Shown here piece after piece: positions 16,676-24,525 of a stretch of DNA of 59,105 nt. Made by a program: the position numbers and the translations under genes. The notes under the pieces are model-generated. The model was given only the letters and a program-made list of their open reading frames with translations. It searched no databases and was not told where the DNA came from. The stretch covers positions 1 to 59,105 of the forward strand of contig CANQPL010000016.1 of assembly GCA_947625735.1 (NCBI GenBank), read 5' to 3'. Source of the DNA: an uncultured Clostridia bacterium (GTDB lineage Bacteria; Bacillota; Clostridia; Oscillospirales; Ruminococcaceae). The stretch's first letter is position 1. Each line of letters begins with the position of its first letter.

Positions 16676-16788
16676 GCGGTATGTCTTAGAAACCGGTGTA
16701 TTTTTTGAAATAATTGTCAAAAAACAGGTAAATTAAAACTGTAATAATATGCAAAAATAACAAACTTAAATTTTTTTTCAAAAACCTA

Positions 16789-16817
16789 TTGACTTTTTAT
16801 CGGATATAGTGTAGAAT
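16789..16817 (+). promoter_or_regulatory. Promoter of the tRNA cluster
   Basis: TTGACT (16789-16794), 17 bases, TAGAAT (16812-16817), about 70 bases before the first tRNA. Confidence 0.75.
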
Positions 16818-16889
16818 ATAAAAGTCGGTTGAGGAAAGCGAAAAGCTCCAAAAACCGCTTTGGAAAGCCCTGAAAAGTATCGGGCAAAT

Positions 16890-16965
16890 GGGAGCTTAGC
16901 TCAGCTGGGAGAGCATCTGTCCTACAAACAGAGGGTCATAGGTTCGAGCCCTATAGTTCCCACCA
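16890..16965 (+). tRNA. tRNA-Val (anticodon TAC)
   Basis: A 76-nt cloverleaf with acceptor GGGAGCT/AGTTCCC, anticodon loop CCTACAA (anticodon TAC, reads GTA) and T loop TTCGAGC; the 3' CCA is encoded. First of four tRNAs in one transcript. Confidence 0.95.
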
Positions 16966-17006
16966 GTAAATATGTGGGGTCGCAAAAGCGATCCCGCATA
17001 AGATCC

Positions 17007-17083
17007 GGCCCGGTAGTTCAGTTGGTTAGAACGCCGCCCTGTCACGGCGGAGGTCGTGGGTTCGAGTCCCATCCGGGTCGCCA
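17007..17083 (+). tRNA. tRNA-Asp (anticodon GTC)
   Basis: A 77-nt cloverleaf: acceptor GGCCCGG/CCGGGTC, anticodon loop CTGTCAC, T loop TTCGAGT, discriminator G and encoded CCA. Confidence 0.95.
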
Positions 17084-17092
17084 AATAAAAAT

Positions 17093-17168
17093 GCTTCTGT
17101 AGCTCAGTCGGTAGAGCAAGGGACTGAAAATCCCTGTGTCGATGGTTCGATTCCGTCCGGAAGCACCA
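17093..17168 (+). tRNA. tRNA-Phe (anticodon GAA)
   Basis: A 76-nt cloverleaf: acceptor GCTTCTG/CGGAAGC, anticodon loop CTGAAAA, T loop TTCGATT, encoded ACCA end. Confidence 0.95.
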
Positions 17169-17172
17169 TAAT

Positions 17173-17248
17173 GCGGATTTAGCTCATCTGGTAGAGCGCC
17201 ACCTTGCCAAGGTGGAGGTAGCGAGTTCGAGCCTCGTAATCCGCTCCA
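17173..17248 (+). tRNA. tRNA-Gly (anticodon GCC)
   Basis: A 76-nt cloverleaf: acceptor GCGGATT/AATCCGC, anticodon loop TTGCCAA, T loop TTCGAGC, encoded TCCA end. It begins only four bases after tRNA-Phe. Confidence 0.95.
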
Positions 17249-17252
17249 GATT

Positions 17253-17281
17253 CGTCGAGGCAATAGTCTCGGCGTTTTTTT
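17253..17281 (+). terminator. Terminator of the tRNA cluster
   Basis: CGTCGAG (17253-17259) pairs with CTCGGCG (17268-17274), followed by seven T residues, five bases past tRNA-Gly. Confidence 0.85.
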
Positions 17282-17318
17282 ATCGTCAGAAAACCCAATT
17301 AAAAAGGAAGTACATATT

Positions 17319-18458
17319 ATGAAAAAAAATATAAAGGCTGCTGTTATTGCGGCAGTAATGCTTATACTTTCAGCCTGTACCGAGATAGAAAATGATGTTT
17401 CCGAGGGTGAAAATGCCCTGCCCGCAGGTGCTGATACGGTCATGACGGATATTGTAGACGATGAGACAACAGATGAGACCCTTACTGATACAGCCGTGAC
17501 AGATGTTTCCGATACGGATATTATGACCTCCCCTGTCAGTGAAACGGAATTTACCGAGGATACATCGGATAATGCCATTATTTCCATAAATACCGATTAC
17601 AGCGAAGAGCTCCCCGCAGATGAAAACGATATTACTGATGAAGCGACTGATGTATCGGAAACTTCTGCGATCATATCTGACGGCAGTGTGTGGGATATTT
17701 CCCTTACCTTCTACGAAACTACCCTTGACCCGGGGGAAACAACCATTCCTTATGTGACTATGAGTCCCGCCGATGCCCCCGACAAATCGGAGATCTGGAC
17801 AAGCTCGGACGAAAAAGTGGCAACGGTGGATTGGCTTGGAAATATTACTGCTGTTTCAGCGGGACAGTGTACCGTCACTGTGCAGTCGGCTGCCTGCCCC
17901 GAAATTTCCGCTCAGGTAATGGTAACAGTAACGGGTGTAACGGAGCCTACCTACATAGACGGCATACTTGTGGTGAACAAGACTTACGCTTTGCCCGCAG
18001 ACTACGGCTCAGGTGTTGACCCGCAGGCTCAGTCTGCATTTGACGAAATGCAGAGAGCGGCAGAGGCGGAGGGACTTAACATTTACATCTCCTCGGGTTA
18101 TCGTTCTTATGATTATCAGGCAAGCCTTTATAAGCGTTATGCGGACAGCAGCGGCACGGCAGAGGCGGACAGGTATTCTGCAAGGCCCGGTCATTCCGAG
18201 CATCAGACGGGTCTTGCATTTGATCTTAATACCATTGACGACAGCTTTGCCGATACAGATGAATATGTATGGGTAAAGGAGCATTGCGCCGAATACGGCT
18301 TTATTATACGTTATCCCGAGGGCAAGGAGGATATTACGGGATATATGTATGAACCGTGGCATATCCGTTATCTTGGCGTTGAAAATGCTGTTAAGGTATC
18401 CGAAAGCGGTCTTACTCTGGAGGAATATCTGGGTATTGATTCAAAATATGATGATTGA
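17319..18458 (+). CDS. Lipoprotein D-alanyl-D-alanine carboxypeptidase, VanY family, with Big_2 domain
   Basis: A 379-residue exported lipoprotein: signal helix and lipobox LSAC (Cys20), then an acidic Thr/Asp/Glu-rich stalk of about 100 residues. Next is a bacterial Ig-like Big_2 domain (about 125-210; WTSSDEKVATVDWLGNITAV) and a VanY/LAS peptidase domain (about 220-365). The zinc site is seen in SEHQTGLAFD and EPWHIRY; YISSGYRSYDYQ is the usual substrate loop. It trims the terminal D-Ala from peptidoglycan stem peptides outside the membrane. No van resistance genes are near, so a cell-wall remodelling role is likelier than vancomycin resistance. It ends at a terminator at 18485-18524. Confidence 0.9.
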   Translation: MKKNIKAAVIAAVMLILSACTEIENDVSEGENALPAGADTVMTDIVDDETTDETLTDTAVTDVSDTDIMTSPVSETEFTEDTSDNAIISINTDYSEELPADENDITDEATDVSETSAIISDGSVWDISLTFYETTLDPGETTIPYVTMSPADAPDKSEIWTSSDEKVATVDWLGNITAVSAGQCTVTVQSAACPEISAQVMVTVTGVTEPTYIDGILVVNKTYALPADYGSGVDPQAQSAFDEMQRAAEAEGLNIYISSGYRSYDYQASLYKRYADSSGTAEADRYSARPGHSEHQTGLAFDLNTIDDSFADTDEYVWVKEHCAEYGFIIRYPEGKEDITGYMYEPWHIRYLGVENAVKVSESGLTLEEYLGIDSKYDD

Positions 18459-18484
18459 TTGTCAAGCGGGACAGGTTTCTCATT

Positions 18485-18524
18485 AAAGGCATTTCTGCGG
18501 AATAATGTGCAGTAAATGCCTTTT
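18485..18524 (+). terminator. Terminator after the VanY-like gene
   Basis: AAAGGCATTT (18485-18494) pairs with AAATGCCTTT (18514-18523), with an inner CTGC/GCAG extension and a short T-run. Confidence 0.75.
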
Positions 18525-18551
18525 CTGTCTGTTTATAATGTGAAAATTTTC

Positions 18552-18580
18552 TTGACATTTCCGTAAAAAGAGGTTATAAT
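18552..18580 (+). promoter_or_regulatory. Consensus sigma-A promoter of the metallophosphoesterase-GH26 unit
   Basis: TTGACA (18552-18557), 17 bases, TATAAT (18575-18580). Confidence 0.9.
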
Positions 18581-18627
18581 TTAAATAACACAGTCTTTTG
18601 TCAGGCTTTTAACGGGAGTGCGGAAAA

Positions 18628-19449
18628 ATGAAAAAGAAAAGTACCCTTCTGAGAGTGATAGCTGCGGCGGCAGCGGTAATAGCTGTTCTGTCTGCGCTTA
18701 GCTTTCCTTTGCGGACAGTTGAATATACCATCACCTCTGATAAGATCACAGAGCCTGTCCGTATAGCGCAGATCTCCGATCTCCACAGCTGCCGTTACGG
18801 GAAAAATATGGAAACGCTGATAGATGCGATCGATGCACAGTCGCCTGATATTGTGGTACTTACGGGCGATATCTACGATGATGTTGTGGATAACAGCAAT
18901 ACATCGGTTTTCCTCGAAAATATCGGCAAAAGATATCCTTGCTTCTACGCTGCTGGAAATCATGAGCTTCGCACCTCCCGATGGGCAGACTATGCGGCTG
19001 AGGCGGAGAGCTTTGGCATTACCGTTCTGGAGGGTGAAAACGTCCGTGTGGGTGAGATCATGATCTGCGGTGCGGCTATGAAGGCTGACAGATCCTTTGA
19101 TTGGGAGGACAGTGTTTGTAAATGCGCCGAAAATGCCGACCCCAACCTATTTAATGTGCTGCTGTATCATTTTCCCGAACAGGCAGACTACTGCCGTTCC
19201 TTCGGAAAATTCGATCTTATTCTGAGCGGTCACGCACACGGTGGGCAGTGGCGTATTCCCGGTCTTGTCAATGGTCTTTTTACACCGGAGGAGGGATTTT
19301 TTCCTGCTCATGCGGGAGGAAGATACGATTTTGACGACTGTACGATGATCGTAAGCAGAGGGCTTTCACGGACAAAGGAAAAGATACCAAGAATATTCAA
19401 TAATCCCGAGCTTGTGATCGTTGATATTGTTCCGGAGGAAACAGAGTAA
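18628..19449 (+). CDS. Membrane-anchored metallophosphoesterase (YaeI/YkuE-like)
   Basis: A 273-residue protein with an N-terminal membrane anchor (residues about 8-27) and a calcineurin-type phosphoesterase domain. The dinuclear metal ligands are visible in order: ISDLHSCRYG, LTGDIYDD, AAGNHELR, YHFPEQ and SGHAHGGQW. Relatives such as YkuE and YaeI act on phospholipids or lipid-linked pyrophosphates at the outer face of the membrane; the substrate here is unknown. The start ATG is preceded by GGGAG. The GH26 gene follows after 36 bases and is probably on the same transcript. Confidence 0.85.
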   Translation: MKKKSTLLRVIAAAAAVIAVLSALSFPLRTVEYTITSDKITEPVRIAQISDLHSCRYGKNMETLIDAIDAQSPDIVVLTGDIYDDVVDNSNTSVFLENIGKRYPCFYAAGNHELRTSRWADYAAEAESFGITVLEGENVRVGEIMICGAAMKADRSFDWEDSVCKCAENADPNLFNVLLYHFPEQADYCRSFGKFDLILSGHAHGGQWRIPGLVNGLFTPEEGFFPAHAGGRYDFDDCTMIVSRGLSRTKEKIPRIFNNPELVIVDIVPEETE

Positions 19450-19485
19450 CGTTTATTTTCCGATAATAAAAATGGAGGGAACACT

Positions 19486-20523
19486 ATGTTAAAAAAGATA
19501 TTTGCACTTATTTCGGCTGTTTCGGTAATGATAGCATCAGCCGCCTGCACAGAAACACAGGGGGAAAATGCACCGCTGACGGCGGAAAATTCAGTGCAAA
19601 CAGAGGAGCTTGCACTGTCAAATCCCAATGCTTCAGAGGAAGCAAAGGCTCTTTATGATTTTATATGCAATACCTACCGCAACGGTATAATTTCGGGTCA
19701 GCAGGAGTCTACATGGATGGGCAGCGAACAGTATGAGTTTGACTATATCTATGAAAATACAGGAAAATATCCTGCTATCCGAGGACTTGACTATATGAAC
19801 GATGACTTTGACGGCGTCAACAGGCGTGCTGAGGAGTGGTACGACAAGGGAGGTATAGTCACTATCTGCTGGCACTGCGGTTCGGATTTCAGCCATAGCT
19901 GGGACGAGTGCATGAAAACCGAGATCGCCGACTGGGATAAGGCTCTTACTGAAGGTACTCCCGAATATGAGCAGCTTATTGCCGGTATGGATAAGGGCGC
20001 AGAGGCTCTCAAGGAGCTTCGTGACAAGGGCATTCCCGTACTTTGGAGACCCTTCCATGAGCTGGACGGCGGCTGGTTCTGGTGGAGCAAGGGAGGAGCG
20101 GAAAACTTTAAAAAGCTCTGGACAATTATGTATGACAGGTATACAAATTATCATGAGCTGAATAATCTTATATGGGTGTGCGGCTTTTCGGGCAACGGCA
20201 GGGACTATGATAAGTGGTATCCCGGAGATGAGTATGTGGATATCTGCGGTGCGGATTCGTATAATGACGGCTCAAATGCTAAGCTCTATAAAAAAGTAGA
20301 GGAGATAGTAGGAACGGCTGCTCCTATCTGCTTTCATGAGTGCGGACGTATCCCGACCGTTAAGCAGCTTTCCGATGACGATGCGGACTGGGTATGGTTC
20401 ATGACATGGCACACTGAGCATATTACCGATCATAACGATACTGATACTTTAAACAAAATCTATAATGATGAGTATGTTATTACTCTTGATGAACTTCCCG
20501 ATATTTACGGGAACGGTGATTGA
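19486..20523 (+). CDS. GH26 lipoprotein, probable beta-mannanase
   Basis: A 345-residue exported lipoprotein (signal helix, lipobox SAAC, Cys21) with a single GH26 catalytic domain. WRPFHELDGGWFWW contains the general acid/base Glu192, and the nucleophile is Glu285 in CFHECGR. Both sit in the sequence contexts typical for GH26 endo-beta-1,4-mannanases, which cut mannan and glucomannan. There is no carbohydrate-binding module or dockerin, so it acts at the cell surface rather than in a cellulosome. GGAGG precedes the ATG. No terminator follows; a hairpin repeat lies 95 bases downstream. Confidence 0.9.
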   Translation: MLKKIFALISAVSVMIASAACTETQGENAPLTAENSVQTEELALSNPNASEEAKALYDFICNTYRNGIISGQQESTWMGSEQYEFDYIYENTGKYPAIRGLDYMNDDFDGVNRRAEEWYDKGGIVTICWHCGSDFSHSWDECMKTEIADWDKALTEGTPEYEQLIAGMDKGAEALKELRDKGIPVLWRPFHELDGGWFWWSKGGAENFKKLWTIMYDRYTNYHELNNLIWVCGFSGNGRDYDKWYPGDEYVDICGADSYNDGSNAKLYKKVEEIVGTAAPICFHECGRIPTVKQLSDDDADWVWFMTWHTEHITDHNDTDTLNKIYNDEYVITLDELPDIYGNGD

Positions 20524-20617
20524 TAATGTTCTACTCCGAATGGGGCAGCTTGTTCATAAAAAATTTACTTGATATGCATATAATTGTTTTGCTATTTATT
20601 TTAAAATGAAATAAAGC

Positions 20618-20671
20618 TTAAGGTGCTGCCGCACAAAGAATGCCTGACGGCTTTATGCGGTGGTGCCTTAA
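20618..20671. repeat. Dispersed intergenic hairpin repeat, copy 2
   Basis: TTAAGGTGCTGCCGCA at the left can pair with TGCGGTGGTGCCTTAA at the right through Watson-Crick and G-U pairs over the whole arm when transcribed rightward. The DNA arms are not perfect complements, which fits selection for RNA folding. It shares GCTGCCGCACAAAGAA with copy 3. Confidence 0.7.
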
Positions 20672-20701
20672 CCGATAAATCTATGTCCGTAGGAGAAACA
20701 A

Positions 20702-21235
20702 ATGGAAATAAAGACGTTTGATATTACATATCTTCATGGTACAAAGGACGCATTAAAAAGTGCATTTTATCATGAAAACAGCAATGACATTTTCAACGAA
20801 TGGGAGTTTGCGGAAACGTTGCTGAAATCGGACGGCTATTTGCCGGAGCTATGCGTAATTGCGCTTGACGGAGAAAATGTTGTGGGATATAATGCATTGA
20901 CGAAAGCAAAAATAGGAAGCTCTTCGGGGCTTGCTTTAGGTCCGCTCGGTGTGCGGAAAGGATATCAGAATGCGGGAATAGGCTCTGCGCTTGTGGAAGA
21001 ATGCATTAAAAGAGCTGAAAAGTCCGGATTTGCATGGATCGCATTATTGGGCGGTGACTATTATTCACGGTTTGGATTTGAATGCGGAAAAAATTACGGA
21101 ATTACCGTATCAGAGAATGAATTTGAAAATGAACATTTGCAGATCTTATTTTTGGACGGATCGGTAAAAGACAAAATTTCCGGAAAACTTGTGTACTGCA
21201 ATGCGTTTTACGATTCCGCCGGGAATCTGTTATAA
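20702..21235 (+). CDS. GNAT family N-acetyltransferase
   Basis: A 177-residue acetyltransferase of the YhbS-like GNAT group. The acetyl-CoA loop is seen as LGVRKGYQNAGIGSALVEE (R/Q-x-x-G-x-G/A), after LGPLGV, and the C-terminal part has LGGDYYSRFGFE, which is common in this group. The substrate cannot be told from sequence. The ATG follows TAGGAGAAAC. It lies alone between two copies of the dispersed hairpin repeat and is slightly more AT-rich than the glycosidase genes around it. Confidence 0.85.
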   Translation: MEIKTFDITYLHGTKDALKSAFYHENSNDIFNEWEFAETLLKSDGYLPELCVIALDGENVVGYNALTKAKIGSSSGLALGPLGVRKGYQNAGIGSALVEECIKRAEKSGFAWIALLGGDYYSRFGFECGKNYGITVSENEFENEHLQILFLDGSVKDKISGKLVYCNAFYDSAGNLL

Positions 21236-21279
21236 CCTGTTTTTCTCTGATGAGCAGTATAATTTTAAATGTCAGATAT

Positions 21280-21308
21280 TTGACAAATAGGGATTTTTAT
21301 GATATAAT
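21280..21308 (+). promoter_or_regulatory. Consensus sigma-A promoter upstream of a gene remnant and the GH5 gene
   Basis: TTGACA (21280-21285), 17 bases, TATAAT (21303-21308). The next intact gene is the GH5 gene about 230 bases on, so this promoter now probably serves it. Confidence 0.8.
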
Positions 21309-21360
21309 CATAACAGCTCTTCGGTATTTAACCGATAAATAAAAATTCGTGAGGTTTAAT

Positions 21361-21412
21361 ATGACTAAGCCTGAAATGATATTTTTTGACTATGGACATA
21401 ACAATTCTTCAT
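21361..21412 (+). pseudogene. Remnant of a HAD-superfamily hydrolase gene (N-terminus only)
   Basis: A good ribosome site (GTGAGG) and ATG start a 16-codon reading, MTKPEMIFFDYGHNNSS, followed by a stop. MIFFDYGH is the first HAD motif (DxxxT region) of a family whose members go on with TLL. The sequence then breaks off and the hairpin repeat copy 3 follows. The rest of the gene is missing, so this is the scar of a deletion that moved its promoter next to the GH5 gene. Confidence 0.5.
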
Positions 21413-21462
21413 GAACAGGACAGAAGCACCGAAAATGGAAACAAAGCAATCTTCAAATATAT

Positions 21463-21514
21463 AAAAGCGCTGCCGCACAAAGAACTTTTGACTGTTTGAT
21501 GTGGTGTGCCTTAA
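21463..21514. repeat. Dispersed intergenic hairpin repeat, copy 3
   Basis: It shares GCTGCCGCACAAAGAA and the right arm GTGGTG-TGCCTTAA with copy 2, but the arms pair less well. It sits between the HAD remnant and the GH5 start. Confidence 0.55.
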
Positions 21515-21543
21515 AAATTAAACGAAAGGAAAGTGTTTTTTAC

Positions 21544-22875
21544 ATGAAAATGAAAACGATTTCAAGAAAGTTGAGTCTGCTGCTTGCGGCTGTGTTATCT
21601 TTATCGCTTGCGGGCTGTTCGGGCAGCGAAAACGACAATGCAGGTGATGCCGATGTTACGGAAGAAACAGCGGCAGCGGAGGTCACGGAGGAAGTGACAG
21701 AAGCACAAAGCAGCCATGGAGAGTGGGACGAGCTTGATCAGTCTGCCATTACCGAAGCTATGGGCATGGGCTGGAATCTGGGCAATCAGCTGGAGGCTTC
21801 AAATGCGGGGATTCCCTCTGAAACTGCATGGGGAAATCCCGTTATTACCGAGGAGCTTATTAAGGCGGTAAAGGCTCAGGGCTTTTCAACTGTAAGGATA
21901 CCCGTTTCCTATCTGCTGAAGATCGGCGAGGGTCCTGATTATACAATTGATGAGGCATGGCTTGACAGGGTGCAGGAGGTAGTTGACTATGTGGTGGACA
22001 ATGATATGTTCGCTGTAATGAATATGCACGGCGACGGCTATTATACCGTAGATAAGGCATGGCTCCTCTGCGTGGACGAGAATCAGGACGAGATAAAGGC
22101 AAAGTACGGGGCAGTCTGGGAGCAGATAGCAGAGCGCTTCAAGGATTATGACGAGCATCTTATATTTGAATCCATGAACGAGGAATTTGACAATACCTAC
22201 GGCAAACCGAATGCGACAGGCTATGAGAACATAAACTCCTACAATCAGATATTTGTTGATACTGTAAGAGGTACGGGCTCCAACAATACAAAGCGCTGGC
22301 TGCTTATGCCCGGCTGGAATACCAATATCGGATATACCAACGAGGCAAACGGATTTGTTATACCCGAGGACAGTCTGTGCGAGTCGGATTCGCCGAGAAT
22401 TATGATCTCCGTTCATTATTATGATCCTTACAACTTTACACTCGATGAGAATATGTCCTCTGCAAAGACACAGTGGGGTCAATATGCCACGGAAAACTTT
22501 GACAACTGGGGGCAGGAGGATTATGTGGATTCTCAGATGCAGACTCTCAATAATGATTTTGTAAGCAAGGGTTATCCCGTTGTTATCGGAGAAATGGGCG
22601 TTCAGAATAAGGAGCATATAAGCGATACCTTCCCCGGATTCAGACGTTACTGGCTTGAATATGTGGTAAAGGCGGCAAAGAAGAACGGCTGTATACCTGT
22701 TTATTGGGATAACGGCTGGAACGGTGACAAAGGATTCGGACTTTTTGACCGCACCACCTGTGAGGTAACTCAGCCCGAAATGATTGAGGCTATGATGCGT
22801 GCCATTTCCGGAGAGGATTACGAGATCGCTCCCCCCGAAGGTGCTGACAGCGGCGCAGAGGATCAGGCTGCGTGA
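21544..22875 (+). CDS. GH5 lipoprotein endoglucanase (cellulase family)
   Basis: A 443-residue lipoprotein with lipobox LAGC, an acidic Ala/Glu/Thr linker and a GH5 domain. MGMGWNLGNQLEASN is the typical GH5 start; FSTVRIPVSY and NMHGDGYY line the cleft. The acid/base is Glu213 in SMNEEF and the nucleophile is Glu350 in VVIGEMG. It hydrolyses beta-1,4-glucan or related hemicellulose at the cell surface. The ATG at 21544 (behind GAAAGGAAAG) is preferred to 21496, since it opens the lysine-rich signal peptide. There is no dockerin or CBM. It complements the GH26 enzyme nearby in plant-wall attack. Confidence 0.9.
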   Translation: MKMKTISRKLSLLLAAVLSLSLAGCSGSENDNAGDADVTEETAAAEVTEEVTEAQSSHGEWDELDQSAITEAMGMGWNLGNQLEASNAGIPSETAWGNPVITEELIKAVKAQGFSTVRIPVSYLLKIGEGPDYTIDEAWLDRVQEVVDYVVDNDMFAVMNMHGDGYYTVDKAWLLCVDENQDEIKAKYGAVWEQIAERFKDYDEHLIFESMNEEFDNTYGKPNATGYENINSYNQIFVDTVRGTGSNNTKRWLLMPGWNTNIGYTNEANGFVIPEDSLCESDSPRIMISVHYYDPYNFTLDENMSSAKTQWGQYATENFDNWGQEDYVDSQMQTLNNDFVSKGYPVVIGEMGVQNKEHISDTFPGFRRYWLEYVVKAAKKNGCIPVYWDNGWNGDKGFGLFDRTTCEVTQPEMIEAMMRAISGEDYEIAPPEGADSGAEDQAA

Positions 22876-22950
22876 ATTTATCATATAGCAAAAGAGCGTA
22901 AGAAAGGGCAGTAAATATCTAAAAATTCGGAGCTTATTCTATATGGATAT

Positions 22951-22991
22951 GCACACGCCTTTTCGGCAGATCTTACCGGAAAGGCGTGTGC
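22951..22991. terminator. Large inverted repeat after the GH5 gene
   Basis: GCACACGCCTTTTCGG (22951-22966) pairs with CCGGAAAGGCGTGTGC (22976-22991) with one mismatch. No T-run follows, so it may be a stabilising or weak termination hairpin. Confidence 0.5.
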
Positions 22992-23052
22992 TGTTATACG
23001 GACAAGGCTAAGCTCCCACAAGCTATTTTTATTGATATAAGGACGTGTTTTC

Positions 23053-23580
23053 ATGAAAAAAATTGTACCGATATCGGCAGCTATAATTATTCTGCTTATT
23101 GCAGCGTTTTTCTTCCTGAGAAATGAAGATGAATTAGTGACATCAGAAGAAACAGATATGGAGTTAAATAACGGCATAAACAGAAGTATTGTACATGAAT
23201 ATAAAAGCGGTAATACAGCAGAAAACTCCATACTTGTCACTAAAACAGATAAGGGACAGCAAAACTACAATATCACGATAACATTTAACAATCAACAAAA
23301 TGCTGATATTTATAAAATACATGATTTAAGAGTGCAAATAAAACCCGAAAGCAATGTTTTTCTTGAAAGCGTGTATTATGACAGCAATTCCGGTTCCGAA
23401 TCCGTCTATTCTTTTACGGACAACACTTTTTCGGCAAATTCAGATGATTATTTATTTATCGACCTGAATGTAAAAAATTATTTTAATGAAAGTGTTGTAA
23501 TTGATCTGGAATATAACATCGGCGGAAGTCTTATTCACCCGGTAAAAAATGAGGAATATCACACGCAAATTGTTGTATAA
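23053..23580 (+). CDS. Hypothetical membrane-anchored extracellular protein
   Basis: A 175-residue protein with one N-terminal membrane helix (residues about 4-22, positively charged start) and a soluble part expected outside the cell. The soluble part is rich in Asn, Ser and beta-branched residues (NITITFNNQQN, VVIDLEYNIGG), suggesting a beta-sandwich. I do not recognise the family. It starts at ATG 23053 without a strong ribosome site. The local base composition is clearly more AT-rich than the GH5 gene. It ends in a stretch with a gene fragment and then a terminator at 23831-23869. Confidence 0.6.
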   Translation: MKKIVPISAAIIILLIAAFFFLRNEDELVTSEETDMELNNGINRSIVHEYKSGNTAENSILVTKTDKGQQNYNITITFNNQQNADIYKIHDLRVQIKPESNVFLESVYYDSNSGSESVYSFTDNTFSANSDDYLFIDLNVKNYFNESVVIDLEYNIGGSLIHPVKNEEYHTQIVV

Positions 23581-23598
23581 TGCGTGGTGCTAAAGCAT

Positions 23599-23746
23599 TG
23601 CAATCTATATCATACAAGATTTCAACGAGGATTACGTAAGCAGTGCTACACTGACAGAAGATAAAAATCTTCCGCCCGAACAGGCAAGAGCATTTTTTGA
23701 ATCCCAACTCCCCCAGCTTGGGCATTGGAGAAAAAAGGAAAAATAA
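23599..23746 (+). pseudogene. 3' fragment of an unknown gene
   Basis: An open frame without start codon reads IQDFNEDYVSSATLTEDK, then NLPPEQARAFFESQLPQLG, and ends at TAA (23744-23746). The coding-like composition and abrupt upstream stop suggest the tail of a lost gene. The family is not recognised. Confidence 0.35.
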
Positions 23747-23830
23747 AGTGCAGCTTAAATATCTGAAATCACAAAAGAAAAACATTGAGAAGCACACATT
23801 TATACATAAGGAAACCTTTTTTTGTCAAAA

Positions 23831-23869
23831 AACGTCATACCTGAAAACAGGGTGTGACGTTTTTCTTTT
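23831..23869 (+). terminator. Terminator upstream of the ECF sigma gene
   Basis: An 11-bp stem, AACGTCATACC (23831-23841) with GGTGTGACGTT, loop TGAAAACA, then TTTTCTTTT. An A-run before it may allow function on both strands. The rest of 23581-24042 holds only the gene fragment at 23599-23746. Confidence 0.8.
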
Positions 23870-24042
23870 GAGATAACGTTTTTATAAATTTTTACAGCAT
23901 TTTTAAAATGACAAGGAATTAAATCCAATATTGTTTTATGTAAAATAATATTAATAAAAGATTTACTCAAATTTTTTTGAAAAAATTTGACCAAAATGCT
24001 GTCTGAAACGTATATGTATTGAAAGGAGGCTGAAAAGTCGTT

Positions 24043-24525
24043 ATGTCGGATAAAAAACCAATCGGAAGCTGTGAGGAGGTTTTTACTGCTTATGGTGATC
24101 TTCTGTTTCGTTTATGCTTTATTATGCTCGGCAATGAAGCAGATGCAAAAGATGCCGTACAGGATACTGTTGTAAGCTATCTTACGAAAAAGGACGGATT
24201 TAAAAACGCCGATCACGAAAAAGCGTGGCTTATTACAACTGCCAAAAACAAGTGCAGAGATGTTTTCAGATTTAAATTGCGGCATCGGGAAATAAATATT
24301 GACGATTTGCAGGAGCTGCTGCCTGATAAAACAGATTTAAACTGTATAGAAGCTCTTATGTCCCTGCCCGAAAAGTATCGCCTTGTGATAACACTCTATT
24401 ACGTTGAGGGTTACAGGGTAAATGAAATAGCAAAAATTATCGGGAAAACTCCGTCAGCTGTAAAAATGCGCTTACAGACAGGCAGGAAAATGCTGCAAGA
24501 AATTTATTTAAAGGAGGGCTTCTGA
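24043..24525 (+). CDS. ECF-type RNA polymerase sigma factor
   Basis: A 160-residue sigma-70 family protein with region 2 (about 10-75; FRLCFIMLGNEADAKDAVQD, then KAWLITTAKNKCRDVFR) and region 4 (about 100-155; LPEKYRLVITLYYVEGY, then EIAKIIGKTPSAVKMRLQTG), and no regions 1 or 3. Such factors switch on envelope-stress or niche-specific genes. The ATG follows a strong GAAAGGAGG. The stop TGA overlaps the next ATG by one base, so the following membrane protein, probably its anti-sigma partner, is translationally coupled. Confidence 0.9.
   Translation: MSDKKPIGSCEEVFTAYGDLLFRLCFIMLGNEADAKDAVQDTVVSYLTKKDGFKNADHEKAWLITTAKNKCRDVFRFKLRHREINIDDLQELLPDKTDLNCIEALMSLPEKYRLVITLYYVEGYRVNEIAKIIGKTPSAVKMRLQTGRKMLQEIYLKEGF

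Noticed and set aside
17042..17587. A 181-codon minus-strand frame over the tRNA cluster and VanY gene
   Set aside because: It crosses four tRNA genes and a terminator; it is a shadow of real features.
17319..18458. VanY as part of a vancomycin resistance operon
   Set aside because: No vanA/B ligase, vanX or vanRS genes lie near, and the Big_2 lipoprotein layout suggests a housekeeping carboxypeptidase.
21886..22884. A 332-codon open frame opposite the GH5 gene
   Set aside because: It is antisense to a clear glycosidase, lacks any start signal and has a hydrophobic, low-sense composition.
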